The notes under the pieces are model-generated. The model was not told where the DNA came from. It worked only from the letters and a program-made list of their open reading frames with translations, and searched no databases. Shown one piece after another: positions 15,911-23,507 of a stretch of 64,000 nt of DNA. The DNA is from Arthrobacter sp. QXT-31 (lineage in GTDB: Bacteria > Actinomycetota > Actinomycetes > Actinomycetales > Micrococcaceae). The translations under genes were made by a program, and so were the position numbers. Numbering within the stretch: the first letter of the stretch is position 1; every line of letters begins with the position of its first letter. The stretch lies in assembly GCF_001969265.1 (NCBI RefSeq), contig NZ_CP019304.1, positions 1,178,001 to 1,242,000 of the forward strand. The letters are read 5' to 3'.

Positions 15911-16861
15911 TCAGCCGGCGGCGAAGGGGCCTTCCTGGACCAGGTTTGCCGGGCGTTTGCCTGCGGCGAGGGCTTCGAACTGGCTGGCCAGGAGCTTGAC
16001 GATCCGCGGTTCGAACGCAGAGGCGTTGCCGCCGACGTGGGGTGTGATCAGCGCGTTCTCGGACCTCCACAGCGGGTGGTCACTGGGCAGCGGCTCCGGG
16101 TCCACGACGTCGAGCGCGCAGTGCAGCCGCCCGGAAAGCACCTCCGCGGTCAGGGCTTCGGTGTCCACCACGGGCCCGCGCCCCACGTTCACCACCAGGG
16201 CGCCGTCCGGCATAGCAGCCAGGACTTCGGCGTTGACCAGCTTGTGCGTCGCGTCCCTCAGCGGCGTCACGGCCACCAAGACATCATGCGTCGCGGCCAG
16301 GGAAACAAGGTCCGCGGCGGCGTGAACCTGGCCGTACTCGTCCGAGCGGGCACTGCTGCCCACCCTCGTCAGCTCCACCTCGAACGGCGACAGGCGCTTG
16401 GCGATTTCGTGCCCAATCCCGCCGACGCCGAGGAGCAGCACCCGGCGGTCCGCCAGGGATGGGCGGCGCTGCGGATTCCAGTTGCCCGCCTGCTGGTCCC
16501 GGACCGCGGCATCGATTCCGCGGAGTTTGGCCAGGATGAGCCCGACAGCGAGTTCCGCCGTCGCCGCAGCATGGACCCCGGCAGCGGTGGCGACGGCGGC
16601 CGCCGGACCTGCAGCCTCCGGCACACCGTCGTAACCGGTGGATTGCGTCTGGACCAGCTGAAGGTTGCTCGCCTTGGAGAGTGAACCCAACACGGCACCC
16701 GCATTGAGGTAGGGCAGGACCACGGCGTCAATCTCCGCCAGGGCGACGTCCTCCGGGTCTGATTTGAGGTCCCACACAGCTCCCTTGATGCCCTTCGGAA
16801 GCGGCGACAGGCGGGCGAGGAGGTCCTGGTCAGGAAAGCTGACGGTGCTGATGGGAGGCAT
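15911..16861 (-). CDS. D-2-hydroxyacid dehydrogenase (NAD-binding)
   Basis: This 316-aa protein has the GxGxxG dinucleotide loop LLLGVGGIGHEIAKRL, NVGRGPVVDTEAL, the catalytic Glu in VVDPEPLPSDHPLW and the catalytic His in ALITPHVGGNA, standard for the D-isomer 2-hydroxyacid dehydrogenases (glyoxylate/hydroxypyruvate or 2-ketogluconate reductase-like). The start at ATG 16861 gives the normal length; upstream codons are in the operator region. It is divergent from gluconokinase and shares an intergenic region with operator site A 66 bp upstream. It may reduce a 2-keto acid or glyoxylate made by the neighbouring pathway. Confidence 0.85.
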   Translation of the reverse strand: MPPISTVSFPDQDLLARLSPLPKGIKGAVWDLKSDPEDVALAEIDAVVLPYLNAGAVLGSLSKASNLQLVQTQSTGYDGVPEAAGPAAAVATAAGVHAAATAELAVGLILAKLRGIDAAVRDQQAGNWNPQRRPSLADRRVLLLGVGGIGHEIAKRLSPFEVELTRVGSSARSDEYGQVHAAADLVSLAATHDVLVAVTPLRDATHKLVNAEVLAAMPDGALVVNVGRGPVVDTEALTAEVLSGRLHCALDVVDPEPLPSDHPLWRSENALITPHVGGNASAFEPRIVKLLASQFEALAAGKRPANLVQEGPFAAG

Positions 16862-16905
16862 TCGGAGTCCTTTGTCGGAAGTGGCAGACCGCGGGAAAGG
16901 CCCTG

Positions 16906-16945
16906 TTGACCACCCGGTTCGAATCTGCGAAACTTTTCTCATATG
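16906..16945. promoter_or_regulatory. Regulon operator site A with promoter
   Basis: TTGACC at 16906 is followed, 21 bases from its start, by GCGAAACTTTTCTCATATG at 16927-16945. The same arrangement occurs before the rraA-like gene and the SDR gene. It lies between the divergent 2-hydroxyacid dehydrogenase and gluconokinase, so it could control both. Confidence 0.75.
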
Positions 16946-17003
16946 CGATCATCATCGCATCCAGACGCAGGCGTGGCAAGGGTGCCGCCGGAAGGATTCA
17001 TCA

Positions 17004-17549
17004 ATGACGAAGACGACTTTTCCACCCATTGTGGTGATGGGCGTATCGGGCTGCGGCAAGTCAACCGTGGGCAGCCTGCTCGCCCGGCGGCTCGGCCTGA
17101 CATTCATCGACGGGGACGACCTCCACCCCGCCGCCAACAAGCAGAAGATGGGCTCGGGCATTCCCCTGGACGACGCCGACCGCCACCCCTGGCTTGCCGA
17201 AATCGGCAGGACCCTTAGGGACGGCGCCGGTGGCGGCAGCGGTATCATCGTGGCCTGCTCCGCCCTCAAGCGCCGCTACCGCGACCAACTCCGGGCCGCA
17301 GGGGGCGAGGTGCTGTTCCTGCACCTGACGGGCAGCGCCGAAACGCTGACCAGCCGCGTGGCCGGCCGGCAGCACGAGTTCATGCCGGCAGCCATGCTCG
17401 CTTCCCAGCTCGCCGCGCTTGAGCCCCTCGAGTCCGACGAACCGCACATCCTTTTGGACATCCGGGAGTCCCCCGCCACCCTCGTGGAGCAGGTGCACCT
17501 GGCGCTAACAAACGACGGCGGCACCACCGCCAGCCGGTCAGTCGCCTAA
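17004..17549 (+). CDS. gntK: Gluconokinase
   Basis: This 181-aa kinase has a P-loop GVSGCGKST at residues 13-21, then the GntK signatures FIDGDDLHPAANKQKMGSGI, PLDDADRHPWL, VACSALKRRYRDQLR and LTSRVAGRQHEFMPAAMLASQL. It phosphorylates D-gluconate to 6-phosphogluconate in the cytoplasm. ATG 17004 has GAAGGA upstream. Operator A precedes it. Together with the idnO- and idnD-like genes near 27-28 kb, which carry a related operator, it would complete L-idonate to 6-phosphogluconate. Confidence 0.93.
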   Translation: MTKTTFPPIVVMGVSGCGKSTVGSLLARRLGLTFIDGDDLHPAANKQKMGSGIPLDDADRHPWLAEIGRTLRDGAGGGSGIIVACSALKRRYRDQLRAAGGEVLFLHLTGSAETLTSRVAGRQHEFMPAAMLASQLAALEPLESDEPHILLDIRESPATLVEQVHLALTNDGGTTASRSVA

Positions 17550-17605
17550 TCAAAACCCCCGCAGGCCCCGCCCGCAACCTTTTACATCCCGGAAACAGAA
17601 AAGGG

Positions 17606-17645
17606 TTGACGGATGGAAAAAGAAACGCGAAACTTTTCTCATATG
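17606..17645. promoter_or_regulatory. Regulon operator site B with promoter
   Basis: TTGACG at 17606 is followed, 21 bases from its start, by GCGAAACTTTTCTCATATG at 17627-17645, identical over 19 bases to site A. It lies 62 bases before the rraA-like gene and should drive the rraA-transporter-pxp genes. Confidence 0.8.
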
Positions 17646-17707
17646 TGATTGGCATCTCAAGTATCCGCCAGTGCATTCCACCCTCCAGAACCAAAGGCTG
17701 AACCCCC

Positions 17708-18340
17708 ATGGCAACAACGCTCGAACTCACCGTCCGCACCGCGCAGTGGACCCGCCCGTCCCGTGAGCTGGTCAAGGCCTTCGAGAAGTTCCCGGTGGCC
17801 AACATCGGCGACGCGATGGAACGCCTCGGCCTCGTGGACGGCAACATCAACCCCGTCTGGGCCGGCGCACGCTGCGTCGGCTCGGCACTCACGGTCCTGG
17901 GTGCGGCGGGCGACAACGCGGCCGTCATCGAGGCGCTGAACTACATCGAGCCCGGCGACGTGGTGGTCATCAACGGCTTCGGCCACGAGCACCGCGCCCT
18001 GGTGGGCGAGCAGCTGTCCCAGCGCTTCGAGGCCGCCGGCGCCACCGGCGCCGTCATCGACGGCTACATCCGCGACCGCGCCACCATCACCGAAATCAAG
18101 TTCCCGGTCTTCGCCCGGGGCACCACCCCCGCAGGCCCGTTCAAGAACGGCCCCGGCGTCATCGGCGAACCGGTGGCCATCGGCGGAATCGTCTGCTCCC
18201 CCGGCGACATCGTCGCCGCCGACGACGACGGCGTCGTCATCATCCCCCAGGCCCGCGCCGCGGAAATCCTGGAACGCGTTATCGAAGTCGCCGCGCACGA
18301 GGCCGAAATGACGGCCGAAGTCACGCGCGAATACAGCTAA
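17708..18340 (+). CDS. RraA-family aldolase/decarboxylase-like protein
   Basis: This 210-aa protein has the RraA/HMG-aldolase fold signatures: VANIGDAMERLG, GDVVVINGFGHEHRALVGEQLSQ, the metal/active-site segment GAVIDGYIRDRATI, and GDIVAADDDGVVIIP. The Arg and Asp of DGYIRD are the catalytic residues in 4-hydroxy-4-methyl-2-oxoglutarate / 4-carboxy-4-hydroxy-2-oxoadipate aldolases, which release pyruvate. Regulators of RNase E in this family lack those residues, so an aldolase is favoured. It leads a probable operon with the transporter (48-base gap) and pxp-like genes, under operator B. Confidence 0.88.
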   Translation: MATTLELTVRTAQWTRPSRELVKAFEKFPVANIGDAMERLGLVDGNINPVWAGARCVGSALTVLGAAGDNAAVIEALNYIEPGDVVVINGFGHEHRALVGEQLSQRFEAAGATGAVIDGYIRDRATITEIKFPVFARGTTPAGPFKNGPGVIGEPVAIGGIVCSPGDIVAADDDGVVIIPQARAAEILERVIEVAAHEAEMTAEVTREYS

Positions 18341-18388
18341 TCCAAGCTTCTCCCGCAACAGGGACCCTCCTAGACTGAGAGAACTCCA

Positions 18389-19738
18389 ATGACTAATTCA
18401 TCGACGGATTCAGTGGACCTCAACACCGCTCAAGTACAGGTCGTCACAGCTGACGGCAAGATGGTGCGCAAGGCAACCTTCGCCGGCACCATGGGCTCCT
18501 TCGTGGAGTGGTACGACTATGGCATCTACGGCCTCCTGACCACGTACCTGGCCATCAACATCATGGGCTCGAAGGACCTCGGCTCCCTGCTGCTGACGAA
18601 CGTCGGCTTCCTGGTGAGCTTCCTGGCCCGCCCGTTCGGCAGCGTCATCTGCGGCTATCTTGGCGACAAGCTGGGACGAAAGAACCTGCTCGCCATGCTG
18701 CTGCTGCTCATCTCGGGCGCCACCGCCTGCATCGGCCTCATCCCGTCCTCGTCCGTCATCGGCTGGGCCGCACCGGCGCTGCTGATCCTCTTCCGCATCC
18801 TGCAGGGCTTCTCCGCCGGTGGTGAAGTGGCCGGCGCCATGGCCTTCGTGGGCGAGTATGCCCACAACCGGCACCGTAACTTCAGCATGAGCTTCATCGC
18901 CGTCGGCTCCTTCTGCGCCCTCCTGTTCGGCAGCGCACTGTCCGCAACACTCATCACCACCCTCGGCGACGCCACCATGGAAAGCTGGGCGTGGCGCATC
19001 CCGTTCCTGTTCGCCCTGCCGCTGGGCTACATCGGCTACTACATCCGCTCCAAGATGGAAGACACGCCGCACTTCGACGCACTGCGCAAACGCAATGAGG
19101 TGGAGCGTAACCCGCTGCGTGCAGCCCTGACGTCCAAGCGCCACCTCAAGGCCATCGCGCTGACCATCTTCCTCCCGGCAGTCAACGGCCCCGGCTACTA
19201 CCTGCTCTTCGCCTACATGCCCACCTACCTGAAGACCCAGCTGGGCAGCGGCAACAACTTCAGCATGGTCCAGGCCCTGACCGTGACCGCCTTCAGCCTG
19301 ATCGCCATCATCATCTCGATCCCCCTCATGGCCCGCCTCTCCGACCGGATCGGCCGCAAGCCGGTGCTGGCACTCTCCGCGGTCCTCATGGCGGTGGTGT
19401 CCTACCCGATGTTCGCGATGATCACCACCGGCAACATGGTCCTGGCCTGCGTCGCCACCGTGGTTATGGCCATCGCCTTCTCCGGTCACGCCGCGGTTGT
19501 CCACACGGTCCTGACCGAGATGTTCCCGACCACCGTCCGCTACTCCGCCTACAGCATCGGGTTCAGCATCAGCACCATCATCTTCGGCGGCAGCGCCCCG
19601 CTGGTCATGACCGAGGTCATCAAGGCAACGGGCAACAGCATGGTCCCCGCCTACGCCGCCATCGGCACCGCCATCATTACCCTGGTGTCCGTGTTCTTCC
19701 TGAAGGAAACCAAGGGACTGCCGCTGCAGACGCACTAG
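18389..19738 (+). CDS. MHS-family MFS transporter
   Basis: This 449-aa protein has 12 predicted TM segments and the metabolite:H+ symporter signatures: GSFVEWYDYGIYG in TM1, FLARPFGSVICGYLGDKLGRK in the 2-3 loop, RILQGFSAGGEVAGA in TM4, and LSDRIGRKPVLA in the second half. MHS carriers import carboxylates, betaines or shikimate-like acids with H+. Given the gene order it is the likely uptake system for the substrate of the rraA/pxp/SDR/aminotransferase pathway. A long minus-strand frame across this gene is an antisense shadow. Confidence 0.92.
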   Translation: MTNSSTDSVDLNTAQVQVVTADGKMVRKATFAGTMGSFVEWYDYGIYGLLTTYLAINIMGSKDLGSLLLTNVGFLVSFLARPFGSVICGYLGDKLGRKNLLAMLLLLISGATACIGLIPSSSVIGWAAPALLILFRILQGFSAGGEVAGAMAFVGEYAHNRHRNFSMSFIAVGSFCALLFGSALSATLITTLGDATMESWAWRIPFLFALPLGYIGYYIRSKMEDTPHFDALRKRNEVERNPLRAALTSKRHLKAIALTIFLPAVNGPGYYLLFAYMPTYLKTQLGSGNNFSMVQALTVTAFSLIAIIISIPLMARLSDRIGRKPVLALSAVLMAVVSYPMFAMITTGNMVLACVATVVMAIAFSGHAAVVHTVLTEMFPTTVRYSAYSIGFSISTIIFGGSAPLVMTEVIKATGNSMVPAYAAIGTAIITLVSVFFLKETKGLPLQTH

Positions 19739-19757
19739 GCAACAACTGCAAAAACGT

Positions 19758-19798
19758 ACGACGGCGGCCTGCCGCCCTAGCCGGCCGGCCGCCGTCGT
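19758..19798. repeat. Hairpin in the transporter-pxpA gap (GTACGACGGCGG type)
   Basis: ACGACGGCGGCC and GGCCGCCGTCGT are perfect 12-bp arms with a 17-base loop. There is no T-run, so it may be a mRNA-stabilising or attenuating repeat within the operon, not a strong terminator. The GTACGACG start recurs in hairpins near 33.2 and 58.7 kb. Confidence 0.6.
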
Positions 19799-19839
19799 CG
19801 GACTATAAGCACCACAATCTGAACCACCGGGAGCAAACC

Positions 19840-20643
19840 TTGAGCATCAATTCAGTGGCCGTCGTCGCAGACCTCGGCGAAAGCTACGGCAATTACACCA
19901 TCGGCGACGACGAAGCCCTCCTGGGCCTGGTCACGGCCTCCAACATTGCGTGCGGCTTCCATGCCGGCGATCCGCGCGTCATGGATGCCACGGTGAAGTC
20001 CTGCGTGGAGCGCGGCATCGAACTCGGCGCGCACCCCGGCTACCCCGACCTGGTGGGCTTCGGCCGGCGCCTGATCGAGGCCAGCGAAGAGGAAATCCGC
20101 ACCGACGTCCTCTACCAGATCGGTGCGCTGGACGCCTTCGCCCGCATCCACGGCGGCAAGATCAGCCACGTGGCCCCGCACGGCCGGATGGGCAGCATCG
20201 CCCAGACCGACGCCAAGCACGCCCGCGCCATCACCGATGCCATCAAGGCCTACGACCCCTCCTACATCGTGATCTGCCAGAACGGTCTGCTGGCCGATGA
20301 GTCCCGCAAGCGCGGCCTCGAGGTGGGCTACGTGTTCCTGGCCGACCGCGGCTACGGCGAGGACGGCATGCCGGTCTCCCGCAATACCGAGGGCGCCCTC
20401 CTGCACGACCCCGAGGAAATCGGCCGCCGCGTGGTCCAGGTGGTCACCGAAGGCACCGTCCGCGCCGTCACTGGCAAGGTGGTTCCGCTCGGGCACGACG
20501 CCGACGTGGTCCTCCTCCACGGCGACCATCCGCAGGTCCTCGAGAACGGCACCGCGCTCCGCAAGGCGCTCGAGGCCGCCGGCATCACGGCCACCGGCCT
20601 CCAGGAAGTCCTCGCCGAGAAGGCACGCCGGGCCGCTGCCTAG
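19840..20643 (+). CDS. LamB/YcsF family (PxpA-like) protein, divergent
   Basis: This 267-aa protein has the YcsF/PxpA framework: VVADLGESYGNY, ASNIACGFHAGDPRVMDATVK, GIELGAHPGYPDLVGFGRR, LYQIGALDAFAR, LADRGYGEDGMPVSR and LLHGDHPQ. Two strongly conserved motifs differ: LNADLGE reads VVADLGE, and KPHGxLYN reads APHGRMGS. PxpA with PxpBC hydrolyses 5-oxoproline to glutamate using ATP; the changes suggest a different cyclic amide. TTG 19840 follows GGGAG. It is followed by pxpB- and pxpC-like genes. Confidence 0.85.
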   Translation: MSINSVAVVADLGESYGNYTIGDDEALLGLVTASNIACGFHAGDPRVMDATVKSCVERGIELGAHPGYPDLVGFGRRLIEASEEEIRTDVLYQIGALDAFARIHGGKISHVAPHGRMGSIAQTDAKHARAITDAIKAYDPSYIVICQNGLLADESRKRGLEVGYVFLADRGYGEDGMPVSRNTEGALLHDPEEIGRRVVQVVTEGTVRAVTGKVVPLGHDADVVLLHGDHPQVLENGTALRKALEAAGITATGLQEVLAEKARRAAA

Positions 20644-20688
20644 TTTTTAACCTTCACCACCTGCACACCTGATACAAACCAAGGAACC

Positions 20689-21477
20689 ATGAACACCCAG
20701 CCAGCGCCCGAGCAGCCGACGCAACGATTATTCGAGATCGAGGCGACACCGTTCGGCGACTCGGCGCTGATGCTGAAGGCGGCTTCCGGCACGGCGGAAG
20801 AACGCCAGGCCGGAAGCCGCCGCCTGCGCGAGCTGGTGTTCGAACTGCAGCCGCACGGGCTGCTGGACGTGGTGGCCGGCGTGGATTCGGTGCTGGTGGA
20901 GTTCGACTGCCTGGCCGTCAGCCACGGCCAGCTCGCGCAGACCATCCGGCTGGCCGCTGCGGGCAGCGCTGCTGTCGGCAGCGCTGCTGCGGGCGGCGCC
21001 CCGGGACGCTCTCCCGAATTCTTCGAGATCCCGGTAGTGGTCAGTGAGGCCTTCTCCCCCGACCTTCCCGGCGTCGCGGACGAGCTGGGCATCAGCCAGG
21101 AGGCCGTGCTGGGGATCCTGGAGACCACGGAGCTCTCCATCAACCTGCTCGCGTCCGCGATGGCTCCGATGATGGGGACCCTCCCGTTCCCCGGCCAGGT
21201 CAGCCGCTGCCGGGAACCGCGCACCAACGTGGACCCTGGATCGCTGATGGTGGCCGGAACCAGCGCCATCATCCAGCCCTTCCCCGGCCCGAGCGGCTGG
21301 AAAGTCATCGGCCGCACCCCGCTGACCGTGTGCGACATCCGGGAAGACCCGGCCACGTCCTACATCCCGGGTGACCGGGTGCGTTTCCGGGTCATCCCGG
21401 AAAGCGACTGGGACGCGCTCGAAGGCCGGTTCCTCCGGGCATCAACTTCCAGGGAGACCACCGATGGCAACCGCTGA
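20689..21477 (+). CDS. PxpB/KipI-like subunit, divergent
   Basis: This 262-aa protein aligns with allophanate hydrolase subunit 1/PxpB at ATPFGDSALMLK, at GLLDVVAGVDSVLVEFD, and in the C-terminal half (TNVDPGSLMVAGTSAIIQPFPGPSGWKVIGRTP, PGDRVRFRVI). The usual YGGE-GPDL and YxVxxxGFxPGFxYL motifs are replaced by SEAFSPDLPGVA and NLLASAMAPMMGTLPF, so a key substrate-site loop is altered. An Ala/Gly/Ser-rich insert lies near residues 86-106. ATG 20689 follows AAGGAACC. It overlaps the pxpC-like start by 14 bases, a sign of complex formation. Confidence 0.82.
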   Translation: MNTQPAPEQPTQRLFEIEATPFGDSALMLKAASGTAEERQAGSRRLRELVFELQPHGLLDVVAGVDSVLVEFDCLAVSHGQLAQTIRLAAAGSAAVGSAAAGGAPGRSPEFFEIPVVVSEAFSPDLPGVADELGISQEAVLGILETTELSINLLASAMAPMMGTLPFPGQVSRCREPRTNVDPGSLMVAGTSAIIQPFPGPSGWKVIGRTPLTVCDIREDPATSYIPGDRVRFRVIPESDWDALEGRFLRASTSRETTDGNR

Positions 21478-22492
21478 ACTCACTGTTGGGCTGAAGATCC
21501 GGGAGGCCGGCTGGCTTTCGACATTCCAGGACCTTGGACGGGAACACTCCGAGTACATGGGCGTGCCTTGCGGAGGCGCGGCCGACCAGCATTCCGCGCC
21601 GGTGGCCAACATCCTCGTGGGGAACCTCCGTTCCGCCACGTGCATCGAGATCATGGGCGGCAGGTTCAGCTTCATTCCAGACGCTCCGGTGCTGCTCGCC
21701 GTCACCGGCGCCCCTGCGGACGTGACCGTCAACGGGGAGGCCGCCGCGATGTGGGAGCCGGTCTGCGTCCCCGCCGGCGCGCGGGTGCTCATCGCCAATG
21801 CCCGGGGCGGTATGCGCAACTACCTGGCCTTCAGCGGGTCCCTCGCCACCGGACTCTTCATGGGCAGCGCCGCACCGGAAGCGCGCATGGGCTTTCCGCA
21901 GCAGATCGGCGTCGGGCAGGATCTTCAGCTCACCAGCAGCTATGCGGGGTTTGAGCATCCCTACCTGTCCCAGCCCCTCTTCCGGCTGCCCGTGCCCGTC
22001 CCGTCCTTCAGCCCGGGCACATGGCGCATCGACATCGTCGAGGGCCCGGAAACGGCCGCCGCACCCGGCATCACGGACCTGCTGGCCTCCCGCGAATACA
22101 CCGTCACCGCCAAATCGAACCATGTGGGCCTGCGGCTGGACGGCCCCGTGGTCCATCCGGAGGGACTCGGCGAAATCGTGTCTCACGGCGTCCCCATCGG
22201 CGCGTTCGAGATCCCCCACGGCGACGAACTCATCATTCTGGGCCGGTACCGGACGCTTACTGCCGGCTACCCGATCGTCGCCTTCGCCACCAAGGCATCC
22301 CTGCCGATGCTGGGCCAGGCCCGCCCCGGCCAGAAGATGACTTTCCGCTGGGTCAGCAACGACGAAGCGGTCGCAGGCTACCGCGAACAGCAGCGTCTGC
22401 TCGCCGCCCTCGAGGACCGGGTCCGCAGCCTGTTCTCCGCCGTCCGGCTACCGCACGCGTCCGTGCTGGCCGCCGCCCCAGCCGCGGCCTGA
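21464..22492 (+). CDS. PxpC/KipA-like biotin-independent carboxyltransferase-fold subunit, divergent
   Basis: This 342-aa protein begins MATAELTVGLKIREAGWLST and carries KipA/PxpC marks: STFQDLGREHSEYMGVPCGGAADQ, ANILVGNLRSATCIEIMGG, LAVTGAPADVTVNGE, NYLAFSGSLATGLFMGS, VGLRLDGPVV, GAFEIPHGDELIILGRYRTLTAGYPIVAFAT and LGQARPGQKMTFRW. Canonical SGAMD reads CGGAAD, SDRMGxRL reads SNHVGLRL and DxQTTGGYP reads RYRTLTAGYP. With the PxpA- and PxpB-like subunits it should form an ATP-dependent amidohydrolase of unknown substrate. Confidence 0.85.
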   Translation: MATAELTVGLKIREAGWLSTFQDLGREHSEYMGVPCGGAADQHSAPVANILVGNLRSATCIEIMGGRFSFIPDAPVLLAVTGAPADVTVNGEAAAMWEPVCVPAGARVLIANARGGMRNYLAFSGSLATGLFMGSAAPEARMGFPQQIGVGQDLQLTSSYAGFEHPYLSQPLFRLPVPVPSFSPGTWRIDIVEGPETAAAPGITDLLASREYTVTAKSNHVGLRLDGPVVHPEGLGEIVSHGVPIGAFEIPHGDELIILGRYRTLTAGYPIVAFATKASLPMLGQARPGQKMTFRWVSNDEAVAGYREQQRLLAALEDRVRSLFSAVRLPHASVLAAAPAAA

Positions 22493-22509
22493 GCCCGACA
22501 AAGGGGCGC

Positions 22510-22550
22510 TTGACCCAGCCAACCAAAAGATGAGAAACTTTTCTCATATG
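22510..22550. promoter_or_regulatory. Regulon operator site C with promoter
   Basis: TTGACC at 22510 is followed, 22 bases from its start, by GAGAAACTTTTCTCATATG at 22532-22550. Here the operator is a perfect inverted repeat, ATGAGAAA-CT-TTTCTCAT. It lies 35 bases before the SDR gene. Confidence 0.8.
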
Positions 22551-22584
22551 AAGCATCAATCTCACTGCATTTAGGAGCGGTAAA

Positions 22585-23382
22585 GTGGCACTTCTCGAAG
22601 GCAAGGTGGCCGTAGTCACCGGTGCAGGCACCGGCATGGGGCGCTCCACCGCCGCACTTCTCTCCGCCGAGGGCGCGAGCGTGGTCCTGGTGGGCCGGCG
22701 CAGTGAGGTGCTCGACGACGTCGCCTCCGCCATCACAGCCGACGGCGGGCACGCGATCGTCAAGGCCGCCGACATCTCGTCGAAGGCCGAGGTCGACGCC
22801 CTCATCGAGGACGTCCGCTCCTCGCTTGGTCCCGTGGACATCCTGGTGAACAACGCCGGCAGCGCCAGCAAGGTTCTCAACGTCCGCTGGATCAGCCAGG
22901 AGGAATGGAACGAGGTCCTGGACGTCAACCTCAACGCCGTCTACCTCCTCACCCAGGCCGTCCTGCCGGACATGCTCTCCCGGAACACCGGCACCATCAT
23001 CACGGTCTCCTCGCTGGCGGCTGTGAACCCCAACCTCCTGGGCGGCGCCGCGTACGGCGCGGCCAAAGCAGCCGTCCGGAATTTCATGACGTACCTGCAC
23101 AACACCTTCCGCAACGAGGGGCTGCGCGCCGTCACCATCCTTCCCGGTGAAACCGCCACCCCCATCCTGGACAACCGGGCACGCCCGCCGCACGCTGAGG
23201 AACGCGACGCCATGGTCCAGCCCGAGGACGTGGCCCGCGCCATCCACCTCGTGGCCACACTGCCGCAGCGCACCGTGGTCCAGGAACTGATCATCGCCCC
23301 GACCGTGCAGCGCGACACCTCGGGAGATATCGAAATCAGCCGCTGGACCGGCGCCCCCGCCGGGGACATCCCCCAGCGATGA
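22585..23382 (+). CDS. SDR-family oxidoreductase
   Basis: This 265-aa classical short-chain dehydrogenase starts at GTG 22585 after AGGAGCGGTAAA. The cofactor motif is VTGAGTGMGRST, the structural NNAG is present, the catalytic Ser is in TVSSLAAV, and YGAAK supplies Tyr and Lys. Asn in the DVNLNAVY helix completes the tetrad. The basic residues in GRRSEV after strand 2 suggest NADP(H). Operator C directly precedes it and the aminotransferase follows, so it probably oxidises or reduces an intermediate of the same pathway. Confidence 0.9.
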   Translation: MALLEGKVAVVTGAGTGMGRSTAALLSAEGASVVLVGRRSEVLDDVASAITADGGHAIVKAADISSKAEVDALIEDVRSSLGPVDILVNNAGSASKVLNVRWISQEEWNEVLDVNLNAVYLLTQAVLPDMLSRNTGTIITVSSLAAVNPNLLGGAAYGAAKAAVRNFMTYLHNTFRNEGLRAVTILPGETATPILDNRARPPHAEERDAMVQPEDVARAIHLVATLPQRTVVQELIIAPTVQRDTSGDIEISRWTGAPAGDIPQR

Positions 23383-23507
23383 AGCGCCGCCGCATCTCCG
23401 TCACCACGGCAGCCGTCTCCACGTCCCCAAACACCGCGTCTTCGAACACCAGGGGCGCCGCCGCCGTCGCCCCATCAACCCATCCCTCTACTTCAGGCAG
23501 GACCACC

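Noticed and set aside
18410..19735. 441-aa minus-strand open frame across the MHS transporter gene
   Set aside because: It mirrors the plus-strand gene exactly, is Gly/His/Asp-rich as antisense of a membrane protein, and has no family match.
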